From NCBI RefSeq assembly GCF_013403955.1, contig NZ_JABFDG010000001.1, positions 1,364,001 to 1,428,000 on the forward strand: a stretch of DNA of 64,000 nt, in the 5' to 3' direction. Within the stretch, counting starts at the first letter, position 1; the number at the start of each line of letters is the position of its first letter. This stretch comes from Winogradskyella vidalii (lineage in GTDB: Bacteria; Bacteroidota; Bacteroidia; Flavobacteriales; Flavobacteriaceae). A model generated the notes under the pieces. The model was not told the origin of the DNA, did no database searches, and saw only the letters and a program-made list of their open reading frames with translations. This document shows, in pieces, positions 46,908 to 55,880 of the stretch. A program made the translations under genes and the position numbers.

Positions 46908-48931
46908 TAGGCTTCAATTTTTTTCATATTAACTTCCATCCACTGGTCGCAAGCTTCAATGGCTTCTTGAGACATACTAACAGCTTTGTCTATAGCATAC
47001 TCATCATGTAGCCATTCGTTCCAGCCTTCAATAAAAGCACTGACGCGATCTTTTAAGGAGCTTAATGAAATTTGAATATTATCGTTTTCGATATCATTTT
47101 TGTAAACATCAGCCTTTTTTCTAATATCCGCAATGTTATTGTTTGCTTTTTGATTGGCCTGTGTTATTTTGGTATCTAAATCTTTAGGTAAATAAATTAG
47201 GGCTTGCTCTAATTGATTTAAGTCACATTCAAGTTTTTCAATTTCTAAACCAATACTGTTGGCTTTATTATTGTGTGTTGAGATTTCTTGTTCTAAAGCT
47301 TCAATTTTAGCACTTAAAACCTTTTTTTCTACCAACATTCGCTCTCTTCCCGATTGGGTATTGCGTTCTGCTAAAAATTGAATCAATTTGTTCATTATAA
47401 TAGCTAAAAAGAAAAAAGGAATAGCACCGAGGAAAAATACGAGCCAAAAATTAATATCAGATAAAATCCCAGTTACAGAATTATCGGGAGCTATACCCTT
47501 AGATAAGTAGTTAATTTCACTAATGGTTGTCGATACCTTAATCGCGATAAACACATCGATTAATATTACTATAGTGTAAGATATTAAGGGGATGAGTATT
47601 GCGCTCAGTGTTCTCTTTTTATTAGAAATATCGTTTTCCGTTTTGCTATGAGCTATATAGGCAATCGTAAAAGGAATGAATACAAAAAATAAGATATAAG
47701 ACAGGGCTGTACCGCCTTTAGCCAACGCCTTAGATAGTGCTTTGGCTTCATAGACCTGTGGATTTACAGAAATACCGGCACTAGCAGCTTCTAAAGCATC
47801 TTCGTAAGAATAAAGCATAATATAAGCCGAGGAAGAATAAAATAAAAACAGTGCCACTGATAAGCCTAAAAAGAATAAAAGTAAGGGAATAAATTCGTGG
47901 TATTTAAACATGGGTTTTACAAATTCTATGTTTAGATCTGTAAGCTTATCTTTTAAATTCGATATTTTTTTCTCTATTTCAGTTATAGTGGTTTCAAGTA
48001 TGTTTTTTTTCTCGGTTTCTTTTTGTTCTTTTTTACCTAAAAGATCTGTTTTTTGAAATGCTATCTTTTTTTCTTCCGCTTGGTTTTCTATATGTATAGA
48101 ATTTATAATTTCATCTTTTTCGCTAGTAATGTTTTGGGTAAACTCTGCCACTCGATGATCAATCTTGTTTAGTAGATTTTCCTTATTGATATCATTTTCT
48201 TTTTTGTCGGAAACAAATAAATGATACAACGAGTCCATAAAATTAGTAATAACTTGGTAGTCACCACTGACTTCTTTGGCCTGGTCATAAGCTTTTTCCT
48301 TTATTTCATTTCTATTGGTTTTCTTTATTTCAGCAGAAATTATAGATTTAAATATATCATCTACACTAAGTGTCTTTGTTGGCGTCTCTGTAGTACTGGT
48401 AGCAGCGTTTTGGGGTTGCTCTATAGCAGCTGTTTTTTTTAGTTTGTTTTTAAACTTAGATAACCAAGTATGGGGTGTTTTTTCTTCTTTAGACTCTAAT
48501 GTTTCTTGTTCCATTGTAAGTGATTTGAAATCGTTTAATAATTCTTCTATAATAGATTTTAAGTTGGTTTTTATAACAGACTCTGAGTTGTTTTTTCTAG
48601 CATTAACGGTCCAGTTATACGATCCATGAAAAGCTGTTTTTTTATCAATGATGCAGTATTTTTGGTGCATTATGCCATAACCTTTACCTTTAATTCTGGT
48701 CAGCGTACCTCCTAAGGCTTCTAGCTCAGAGAAGTCGAGTTTTAAATTATCCTTATTATCACCTATAACAACAGATACCTCAATATTTTCTTTAGCTTTT
48801 AAAATTAATAGTTCTAGTAAATTAGGGTCTGTAAACCATGCGGACACTACATAGATACTAGATTTAGCAGCGTTTAGGCTAGAGGCGAGGTTTTCGAAAA
48901 TGGCTTTGCCTTTTAGTAAGGATTGTTTCAT
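46907..48931 (-). CDS. Phospholipase D-like protein with coiled coils and membrane helices
   Basis: 674 residues. The N-terminal PLD-like domain (about 1-145) has one HKD motif, MHQKYCIID near 88 followed by FHGSYNWT near 101, so a catalytic unit would need a dimer. A lysine/glutamate-rich coiled coil lies at about 270-340. Four membrane helices follow at about 345-370, 410-430, 440-465 and 492-514. A second long coiled coil (about 525-630) and an acidic end with two tryptophans complete it. PLD-like domains cut phosphodiesters in nucleic acid or lipid. First gene of the trio, divergent from the type I R-M operon. Confidence 0.8.
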   Translation of the reverse strand: MKQSLLKGKAIFENLASSLNAAKSSIYVVSAWFTDPNLLELLILKAKENIEVSVVIGDNKDNLKLDFSELEALGGTLTRIKGKGYGIMHQKYCIIDKKTAFHGSYNWTVNARKNNSESVIKTNLKSIIEELLNDFKSLTMEQETLESKEEKTPHTWLSKFKNKLKKTAAIEQPQNAATSTTETPTKTLSVDDIFKSIISAEIKKTNRNEIKEKAYDQAKEVSGDYQVITNFMDSLYHLFVSDKKENDINKENLLNKIDHRVAEFTQNITSEKDEIINSIHIENQAEEKKIAFQKTDLLGKKEQKETEKKNILETTITEIEKKISNLKDKLTDLNIEFVKPMFKYHEFIPLLLFFLGLSVALFLFYSSSAYIMLYSYEDALEAASAGISVNPQVYEAKALSKALAKGGTALSYILFFVFIPFTIAYIAHSKTENDISNKKRTLSAILIPLISYTIVILIDVFIAIKVSTTISEINYLSKGIAPDNSVTGILSDINFWLVFFLGAIPFFFLAIIMNKLIQFLAERNTQSGRERMLVEKKVLSAKIEALEQEISTHNNKANSIGLEIEKLECDLNQLEQALIYLPKDLDTKITQANQKANNNIADIRKKADVYKNDIENDNIQISLSSLKDRVSAFIEGWNEWLHDEYAIDKAVSMSQEAIEACDQWMEVNMKKIEA

Positions 48932-48998
48932 TATGTAATTGTTTTACCTGAGCTTTAAGGTTAACTCTGAAAGACTTGGAGTAATAAAAAGCATCAAA

Positions 48999-49006
48999 CA
49001 AACTTA
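48999..49006 (-). promoter_or_regulatory. Possible -7 element of the PLD-VWA-nuclease operon
   Basis: On the minus strand this reads TAAGTTTG (TAnnTTTG), 68 bases before the PLD start. No TTG -33 is seen at the standard spacing; instead the first TTACGG inverted repeat lies 22 bases upstream. Confidence 0.4.
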
Positions 49007-49027
49007 GTTTAATGAGACATAAGCTTT

Positions 49028-49092
49028 TTACGGATTCCCGTAATGTGCCCTTTTTTTAAGATATTATTTTTACTTATTACGGAAAACCATAA
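49028..49092. promoter_or_regulatory. Two copies of inverted repeat TTACGG-N4-CCGTAA in a divergent promoter region
   Basis: TTACGGATTCCCGTAA (49028-49043) has perfect 6-bp arms; TTACGGAAAACCATAA (49077-49092) has one mismatch. A perfect relative, TTACGGATATCCGTAA, lies at 44842. The two copies stand between the divergent trio and R-M operon, each upstream of a promoter-like element, so they are candidate operators for a dimeric regulator. No regulator gene is adjacent. Confidence 0.5.
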
Positions 49093-49124
49093 AATCCCTT
49101 TGTATAAATACACTACTTTTCGCT

Positions 49125-49153
49125 TTGAAACATAAACCCTTTTTATATCTTTA
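49125..49153 (+). promoter_or_regulatory. Possible promoter of the type I R-M operon
   Basis: TTG (49125-49127), 18 bases, then TATCTTTA (49146-49153), one base off the TAnnTTTG consensus. It lies 72 bases before hsdM. Confidence 0.4.
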
Positions 49154-49225
49154 GTGTTGCTTTAAGAATTCCTCTCATTATAGAGGTAATAACATATACT
49201 ACAATACTAATACTACAATATTAAA

Positions 49226-50794
49226 ATGTCCGAAGACCAAAAAAAAATACTAGAATCCCAACTTTGGGGAATTGCTAATTTATTACGAGGAAAAATAAGT
49301 GCCGATGATTATCGCGATTATATCCTTGGATTTATTTTCTACAAATACCTTTCTGAAAAGCAATACTTATACGCTAATGAGTTATTGGTTGGCGAAGAAG
49401 TAACCGACTTTAAAGAAGTAACCGACAAAGACACTTTAGAAGCCATTAGAGAAGAATCACTTTTAAAGTTAGGTTACTTTTTACAACCTGCAGAATTATT
49501 CTCAGCAATTGCAGCCAAAGGGAATGCAGATATAGAAGATGAAAGCAATTATATCTTAGAGGATTTACAAGCTGTAATGAACCATATTGAGGAAAGTACG
49601 ATGGATACGGAATCTGAAGAAGATTTTAACGCCTTGTTTGAAGACCTCGATTTAAACTCTACCAAAATAGGACGTACTGTTGGAGCAAGAAATGCAGTCA
49701 TTGTTCAAATATTAAATCATTTAAATAAAATCGATTTCAAACTCGATGAAATAGAATCTGATGTTTTAGGTGATGCCTACGAGTATTTAATTGCAAAATT
49801 TGCTGCTGGAGCAGGAAAATCTGCAGGTGAGTTTTACACACCACAACAAGTCTCTAAAATTTTGGCTAAACTGGTGACTACAGATAAAACCAAGTTAAAA
49901 AGCGTGTACGACCCAACGTGTGGTTCTGGCTCATTGTTATTACGAGTTGCTAGAGAAGCTGATGTAAGTGAATTCTATGGACAAGAATTAAACAGAACGA
50001 CGTATAACTTGGCACGTATGAATATGATTTTACACGATAAACACTATCGTGAATTTGATATTAAGCAAGAAGACACTTTAGAAAACCCACAACATTTAGA
50101 AAAACGTTTTGAGGCTATTGTTGCTAACCCACCATTTTCTGCTCATTGGAAAAGCGATAATAACCCATTAAATAATACTGACCCAAGATTTAGCCAATAT
50201 GGTCGTTTGGCACCAAAAACAAAAGCAGATTATGCCTTTTTAACGCACATGTTATACCATTTGGCAGATAATGGTACTATGGCTAGTGTATTTCCTCATG
50301 GTGTATTGTTTAGAGGTGCAGCGGAAGGTACTATTAGAGAGTTTATTATTAAAGAAAAAAACTGGTTAGATGCTGTTATAGGCTTACCTGCCAATATTTT
50401 TTATGGTACGTCTATCCCAACCTGTATTATGGTGTTGAAAAAATGCCGAAAAGCAGACGATAACATTGTATTTATTGATGCAAGTGGCGACGAGCATTTT
50501 GAAAAAGTAGGCAACCAAAATGAATTAAGAGATATAGATGTTGAAGCCATTATTGAAGCTTACCAAAGCCGTACAACTATTGATAAGTATTGTGAAGTAG
50601 TAACTTTAGCTGATATAGCCGAAAACGATTACAACCTAAACATACCGCGTTATGTGGACACCTTTGAAGAAGAAGAAAAAATTAAATTAAAAGTGGTTTC
50701 TGCCGAGTTAAAAAAATTAGACACAGCATTAGAAGATACAAATAAAACCATTGCTTCTTTTTGCGAAGAATTAAATATCTCAACACCTTTTTAA
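49226..50794 (+). CDS. hsdM: Type I restriction-modification DNA methyltransferase subunit
   Basis: 522 residues. The N-terminal helical HsdM domain (SQLWGIANLLRGKISADDYR, ILGFIFYKYLSEKQ) is followed by an N6-adenine methyltransferase domain: AGEFYTPQQVSKILAKL near 200, SVYDPTCGSGSLLLR near 227 (SAM-binding motif I), and FEAIVANPPFSAHW near 295 (catalytic NPPF). It makes N6-methyladenine when bound to HsdS. All motifs are intact. First gene of a six-gene operon; hsdS begins 2 bases after its stop. Confidence 0.96.
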   Translation: MSEDQKKILESQLWGIANLLRGKISADDYRDYILGFIFYKYLSEKQYLYANELLVGEEVTDFKEVTDKDTLEAIREESLLKLGYFLQPAELFSAIAAKGNADIEDESNYILEDLQAVMNHIEESTMDTESEEDFNALFEDLDLNSTKIGRTVGARNAVIVQILNHLNKIDFKLDEIESDVLGDAYEYLIAKFAAGAGKSAGEFYTPQQVSKILAKLVTTDKTKLKSVYDPTCGSGSLLLRVAREADVSEFYGQELNRTTYNLARMNMILHDKHYREFDIKQEDTLENPQHLEKRFEAIVANPPFSAHWKSDNNPLNNTDPRFSQYGRLAPKTKADYAFLTHMLYHLADNGTMASVFPHGVLFRGAAEGTIREFIIKEKNWLDAVIGLPANIFYGTSIPTCIMVLKKCRKADDNIVFIDASGDEHFEKVGNQNELRDIDVEAIIEAYQSRTTIDKYCEVVTLADIAENDYNLNIPRYVDTFEEEEKIKLKVVSAELKKLDTALEDTNKTIASFCEELNISTPF

Positions 50795-50795
50795 T

Positions 50796-51965
50796 ATGAA
50801 GCATGAGAGTTTAGTTCCTGAATTGCGGTTTCCTGAGTTTAAAGGTGGATGGTCGATTAGAAAACTGGATGAAATAACTTCAAAGATTGGTAGTGGTAAA
50901 ACACCTAAAGGAGGTGATGAAGTATATGAAAAATCAGGGATACCATTTATTAGAAGTCAAAATGTAATAAATAACGCCCTTATTTTAGATTCTACACATA
51001 TTCCGATTGAGATTCATCAGTCTATGAAAAGCAGTACTGTAAAAAGCGATGATATATTGCTAAATATAACTGGTGGCTCTATTGGTAGAAGCTGTGTTGT
51101 TCCTGAAAATTTTGAGGAAGGAAATGTTAATCAACATGTTTCAATTATTAGAATTGAACAAAATAGCCCAAAGTTTTTTCAATCTTTTTTGAGTTCTTGG
51201 AGAGGACAAAAGTTAATACATCAAGGTCAAACAGGAAGTGGAAGAGAAGGATTAAATTTTCAAAGTATTAAAAACTTTAAAATTGCTTTTCCAACTATAT
51301 CAGAACAACAAAAAATAGCCTCATTCTTATCGGCTATTGATAAACGCATCAAACTTCTTGAAGAAAAGAAAACCAAATTAGAGCTATACAAAATAGGCGT
51401 GATGCAACAATTGTTTAATCAAGACATTCGCTTTAAAGATGATAATGGTAAAGATTTTCCTGATTGGGAGGAAAAGAGGTTGGGAAAAATCTCAGATATT
51501 ACTACAGGTAGTTCAAACCGTCAAGACTCTGGGTTAGATGGTGAATATACTTTTTTTGACCGTTCTGAAGATATTAGAACAAGCAGTATTTTTCTTTTTG
51601 ATGGAGAAGCGATTATTGTTGCAGGAGAGGGCTCTGACTTTGTTCCAAAATATTTTGCAGGCAAGTTTGATTTGCACCAAAGAACTTATGCTATAATGAA
51701 TTTTAAAAATTCAGACGGTAAATTTTTATTTTACAATATTCATTATTACAGAAGATATTTTTTAAGACAAGCGGTAGGTTCTACAGTTAAATCTTTAAGG
51801 CTGCCTATGTTTCAAAAGATGAGTATAAATCTGCCATGTATTGAAGAACAGGAAAAAATTGCAGAAATTTTATCCAAAATTGATGAATCTATTTATATAA
51901 TTTCTGTTCAAATAGATGAAACAGCGGATTATAAAAAAGGCTTATTACAAAAAATGTTTGTGTAG
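50796..51965 (+). CDS. hsdS: Type I restriction-modification specificity subunit
   Basis: 389 residues. Two target-recognition domains (about 10-175 and 215-365) are each followed by a conserved coiled-coil spacer: ISEQQKIASFLSAIDKRIKL near 168 and IEEQEKIAEILSKIDESIYI near 350. The second half starts with FPDWEEKRLGKISDI, mirroring FKGGWSIRKLDEITSK at the N-terminus. The protein is full length. I see no inverted repeats or second hsdS copy that would suggest shuffling. Confidence 0.95.
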   Translation: MKHESLVPELRFPEFKGGWSIRKLDEITSKIGSGKTPKGGDEVYEKSGIPFIRSQNVINNALILDSTHIPIEIHQSMKSSTVKSDDILLNITGGSIGRSCVVPENFEEGNVNQHVSIIRIEQNSPKFFQSFLSSWRGQKLIHQGQTGSGREGLNFQSIKNFKIAFPTISEQQKIASFLSAIDKRIKLLEEKKTKLELYKIGVMQQLFNQDIRFKDDNGKDFPDWEEKRLGKISDITTGSSNRQDSGLDGEYTFFDRSEDIRTSSIFLFDGEAIIVAGEGSDFVPKYFAGKFDLHQRTYAIMNFKNSDGKFLFYNIHYYRRYFLRQAVGSTVKSLRLPMFQKMSINLPCIEEQEKIAEILSKIDESIYIISVQIDETADYKKGLLQKMFV

Positions 51966-51966
51966 T

Positions 51967-53031
51967 ATGAGAGCAACTAGAGCAATTATATCTGCAAATC
52001 TGGATAAACATGATCATTTAGAAGAGTATTTCAAGATAATTGAAATAATTGAAGCTAATGAAAATGTAAATCCTGATATCTGTATTGAAAGTTGCAAAGC
52101 ACTTGTTGAAGGTATATCAAAGACTATATTAATAGAATTAGATGCTACTAAAACTGCAGAAAATATTGATGACGACAACTTACCCAAATTATTCAATAGA
52201 GCGATGCGTCTTTTGTCTGATGAATGTGAAGATTTAGAAGGTGATTTTGTTGTTAGGTTTTCATCAATTATTCAGGTGTTAGGTGAAATAAGAAATAAAA
52301 GAGGAGATATTTCTCATGGAAGAATGGCACCTAAAGCAATATTTAGTTCTGCCAAACTAGCTTCAACGGTTAAGAATATGACTGAAAGTATGCTAGAGTA
52401 TATTCTTGAACATTACTTCACATTAGATTTTTCGTCTAAGTCAAAATTTAAATATGATTCAAAAGAAATGTTGCCATATAACAATTGGTTAGATGAAAGT
52501 ATTGATTTTCCCATAAAGAAAGCGAGTTATAGCAAATTACTTTTTGAAAACGACTATGATGAATATGAAAATAGATATCAAAACGAATTCAAAACCGTTG
52601 ATATTGATGAAGAAGTAAAGGAAAAATTAGTTAATCTAATTGAGGTTTTAAGAGAAAATGCGATAAAATTAGAATCTGAAAAATCACAATTAAAAGATAA
52701 AGAGGTTGATAAAAAAGAGCCTGAGGTGATTGTTGAAGTAGAACATTCAACTTTAGAATATTTAGTAAATAAATTCAATGAAGATTTATTTTGGACAGAA
52801 AAGAGGAACTTAATGTTATCCATTTTTGTAGTAGATGAAAAACTAAAACTAGAGAAGTTTAAAGAATTAGTTAATGATATTCTTTTTACCGAAAAAGAGC
52901 CATTGAGAGATGATGTTAGAGATGTGATGATTAAGCCACCAGCATTATTGGAAAGTAAAAAGGTGTTACCAGAATTGACTGTAAAAATATTAAAACTAAT
53001 AGAAGAACTTAAAGGCGAAGCAGAGGAATAA
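51967..53031 (+). CDS. Abi-C-like protein with an HsdR-type C-terminal module
   Basis: 354 residues from the ATG one base after the hsdS stop; an in-frame ATG at 51916 lies inside hsdS and is not preferred. The N-terminal half (about 30-155) has CIESCKALVEGISKTILIEL, an LPKLF helix and IRNKRGDISHGR near 115, the pattern of abortive-infection C-terminal (Abi-C) domains. An acidic linker follows. The last 80 residues, from FWTEK near 275 through LFTEKEPLRDDV near 305 to KILKLIEEL, closely resemble the C-terminus of HsdR encoded next. The stop directly abuts hsdR. Confidence 0.75.
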   Translation: MRATRAIISANLDKHDHLEEYFKIIEIIEANENVNPDICIESCKALVEGISKTILIELDATKTAENIDDDNLPKLFNRAMRLLSDECEDLEGDFVVRFSSIIQVLGEIRNKRGDISHGRMAPKAIFSSAKLASTVKNMTESMLEYILEHYFTLDFSSKSKFKYDSKEMLPYNNWLDESIDFPIKKASYSKLLFENDYDEYENRYQNEFKTVDIDEEVKEKLVNLIEVLRENAIKLESEKSQLKDKEVDKKEPEVIVEVEHSTLEYLVNKFNEDLFWTEKRNLMLSIFVVDEKLKLEKFKELVNDILFTEKEPLRDDVRDVMIKPPALLESKKVLPELTVKILKLIEELKGEAEE

Positions 53032-55878
53032 ATGACCACACAACCAGAACAAATATTAGAAAATAATTTAGTAGCACAACTAGAAGGGTTGAACTACAAA
53101 AAAGTGGTTATAAAAGATGAGCAAGATTTAATTTCAAATTTTAAAATTCAATTAGAAAAGCACAACAAAGTATCATTAAACCATAAAGAGTTTAAACAAG
53201 TTTTAAACTATATTAATAAAGGCAACATTTTTCAACGTGCCAAAGTATTGCGTGAGCGTGTACCTTACATCAATGAAAAAGGAGATACCAAAACGGTTGA
53301 GTTAATTAATCAAATACATTGGTGCCAAAATGAATTTCAGGTAACCCAACAAGTTACTATAGAAGGTTCGTATAAAAACCGCTATGACGTAACTATTTTA
53401 ATTAACGGTTTGCCTTTAGTACAAATAGAATTAAAACGTAGAGGTTTAGAGTTAAAAGAAGCTTTTAACCAAACCAATCGTTATGAGCGTCACTCGTATG
53501 GAGCAGGACATGGGTTGTTTCAATTTATTCAACTCTTTGTTATTAGTAATGGTGTCAATACAAAGTACTATGCTAATAACCCAGTAAAAGCACGTTCGTT
53601 TAAGCAAACTTTTTACTGGACAGACGTTAAGAACAAACTCATTACCCAACTTTCAAAGTTTACAGAGGAATTTTTAGAGCCTTGTCATGTGTCTAAAATG
53701 ATAACCAGGTACATTGTGCTTAACGAGTCTCAAAAAATATTAATGGTGTTACGACCTTATCAATTTTATGCTACAGAAGCTATTATTGATAGAGTAAAAA
53801 CCACTACCAAGTTTGGTTATATATGGCATACTACAGGTTCTGGAAAAACCTTAACCTCTTTTAAAACGGCACAAATACTTACCAATCTACCTATTGTACA
53901 TAAGGTGGTTTTTGTAGTAGACCGTAAAGATTTAGATTACCAAACCACCAAAGAGTTTAATAGTTTTAGTAAAGGCAGTATTGATGGTACTAACAACACT
54001 AAAACGTTAGTTAAACAAATGTCTGGAGATAACAAGTTAATTGTTACTACCATTCAGAAACTAAATACTGCCATTAGTAAGAAACGGTATTTAAGCCAAA
54101 TGGAAGGCTTAAAAGACAAACGCATCGTGTTTATTTTTGATGAATGTCATCGTAGTCAGTTTGGTAAAACACATAATGACATAAAGAACTTCTTTCAAGA
54201 AAGTCAGATGTTTGGTTTTACAGGAACACCAATTTTTGAAGATAATGTAAGTAATAACGAGTTTGGTAAACGTACAACAACCATGCTTTTTGATACTTGT
54301 TTACACAAGTATGTTATAACAGATGCGATACGAGATGAAAATGTACTAAAGTTCTCTATAGAGTACATAAGAACCTTTAAAAAGAAAGATGGAATAGCTG
54401 ATATTAACGTAGAAGCTATTGATGAAGCTGAGGTCATGAAAGATCCTAGACGTTTAAATAACATCTCGGATTATATTATACTAAATCACAATAGAAAAAC
54501 ACATAATAGAGAGTTTACAGCTATATTTTGCGTTCCAAGTATTCCTATTTTGATTGAATACTACAATTTGTTTCACGAAAAGAAACAAAAAAAATTACAC
54601 GACCTTAAAATCGCAACCATATTTTCTTACGGAGCAAATGAAGATGATAAAGATGCGGTTGGTTTTGTTGAGGATTCAGAATTTTTAGCAGCAGCCGAAC
54701 CTGAAGCAGAATATAATACAAAACACTCTAGAGATAGTTTAGAAGAGTTTATTGGATATTATAATAAAGATTTTAACACCAATTTTACCACAAAGGATAG
54801 TCAATCGTTTTATAATTATTACAACGATGTTGCAAGACGTGTAAAGAATAAACAAGTAGATGTTTTACTGGTTGTGAATATGTTTTTAACAGGTTTTGAT
54901 AGTAAAAGCTTAAACACATTGTACGTTGATAAAAACTTAAAATATCATGGTTTAATTCAAGCCTTTTCTAGAACCAATAGGATTTTAAATGAATTAAAAT
55001 CCCAAGGAAATATTGTTTGTTTCAGAAATCTAAAACCTGCAACAGATGAAGCTATCACTTTGTTTTCTAACATAGATGCAAAAGATGAAATCATCTTAAA
55101 ACCTTATGAGGAATATATTACACTCTTTAATCAAGCGTTTATTGAATTACTACAAATTACACCAACTGTTAATAGTGTAAACGATTTACCAAGCGAAGAG
55201 GAAGAACTAAAGTTCATTAGAGCATTTAGAGAGTTAATGCGTCTAAAAAATGTATTAGCGACTTTTACGGAATTCGAGTTTGACGATGTTTCCATGGACG
55301 AACAAGGTTTTGAGGATTATAAAAGCAAATATCTAGACCTATATGATAAAGCCAAAAGCCATAATCAAAAAGAAAAAGTATCAATACTTGGAGATATAGA
55401 CTTTGAATTAGAATTGATTCACAGAGATGAGATAAATGTTGCTTACATCTTAAAATTATTGTCCAAACTAAAAGATGCAACACCAGAAGAGCAAGAACGT
55501 CAGAAAAAAGCATTAATAGATTTAATTTCTGGTGATACTAAATTGCGAAGTAAACGTGAGCTGATAGAAAAATTTGTTCAAGATAATTTACCTCATATTG
55601 AAGATTCTGAAGATATACCTGATGAATTTGAAACATTTTGGGATGCAGAAAAAATAACAGCAATCAATAAATTAAGCAAAGACGAAAACTTAGATTCTGA
55701 AAAGTTAGAAAAGATTATAGGTGAGTATTTATTTACTGAAAAGTCACCAATGCGAGATGATGTAATTGGTATGATGAAAACAAGACCGAGTTTAAAAGAA
55801 CGGGGAAGCACAGCGGAACGTATTACAAGTAAAATTTTGAAGTTTGTTGAGACTTTTATAAGTGGTATTTCGGGATAA
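53032..55878 (+). CDS. hsdR: Type I restriction endonuclease subunit R
   Basis: 948 residues. The N-terminal PD-(D/E)xK nuclease has RYDVTIL near 116 and VQIELKRRG near 130 (E-x-K). SF2 translocase motifs: WHTTGSGKTLTSFK near 265 (Walker A), VFIFDECHRSQFG near 364 (DECH box), GFTGTPIFED near 394, and LIQAFSRTNRI near 641 (motif VI). A helical C-terminal region ends with the module LFTEKSPMRDDV near 899, shared with the gene upstream. It cuts DNA after ATP-driven translocation in complex with HsdM and HsdS. All motifs look intact. Confidence 0.95.
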   Translation: MTTQPEQILENNLVAQLEGLNYKKVVIKDEQDLISNFKIQLEKHNKVSLNHKEFKQVLNYINKGNIFQRAKVLRERVPYINEKGDTKTVELINQIHWCQNEFQVTQQVTIEGSYKNRYDVTILINGLPLVQIELKRRGLELKEAFNQTNRYERHSYGAGHGLFQFIQLFVISNGVNTKYYANNPVKARSFKQTFYWTDVKNKLITQLSKFTEEFLEPCHVSKMITRYIVLNESQKILMVLRPYQFYATEAIIDRVKTTTKFGYIWHTTGSGKTLTSFKTAQILTNLPIVHKVVFVVDRKDLDYQTTKEFNSFSKGSIDGTNNTKTLVKQMSGDNKLIVTTIQKLNTAISKKRYLSQMEGLKDKRIVFIFDECHRSQFGKTHNDIKNFFQESQMFGFTGTPIFEDNVSNNEFGKRTTTMLFDTCLHKYVITDAIRDENVLKFSIEYIRTFKKKDGIADINVEAIDEAEVMKDPRRLNNISDYIILNHNRKTHNREFTAIFCVPSIPILIEYYNLFHEKKQKKLHDLKIATIFSYGANEDDKDAVGFVEDSEFLAAAEPEAEYNTKHSRDSLEEFIGYYNKDFNTNFTTKDSQSFYNYYNDVARRVKNKQVDVLLVVNMFLTGFDSKSLNTLYVDKNLKYHGLIQAFSRTNRILNELKSQGNIVCFRNLKPATDEAITLFSNIDAKDEIILKPYEEYITLFNQAFIELLQITPTVNSVNDLPSEEEELKFIRAFRELMRLKNVLATFTEFEFDDVSMDEQGFEDYKSKYLDLYDKAKSHNQKEKVSILGDIDFELELIHRDEINVAYILKLLSKLKDATPEEQERQKKALIDLISGDTKLRSKRELIEKFVQDNLPHIEDSEDIPDEFETFWDAEKITAINKLSKDENLDSEKLEKIIGEYLFTEKSPMRDDVIGMMKTRPSLKERGSTAERITSKILKFVETFISGISG

Positions 55879-55880
55879 TT

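Noticed and set aside
49028..49043. TTACGG inverted repeat as a terminator
   Set aside because: It sits between divergent operons where neither transcript ends, although T-rich bases flank it.
50796..51965. Phase-variable (shuffling) hsdS
   Set aside because: A single full-length hsdS with no inverted repeats, no second copy and no recombinase gene in the window.
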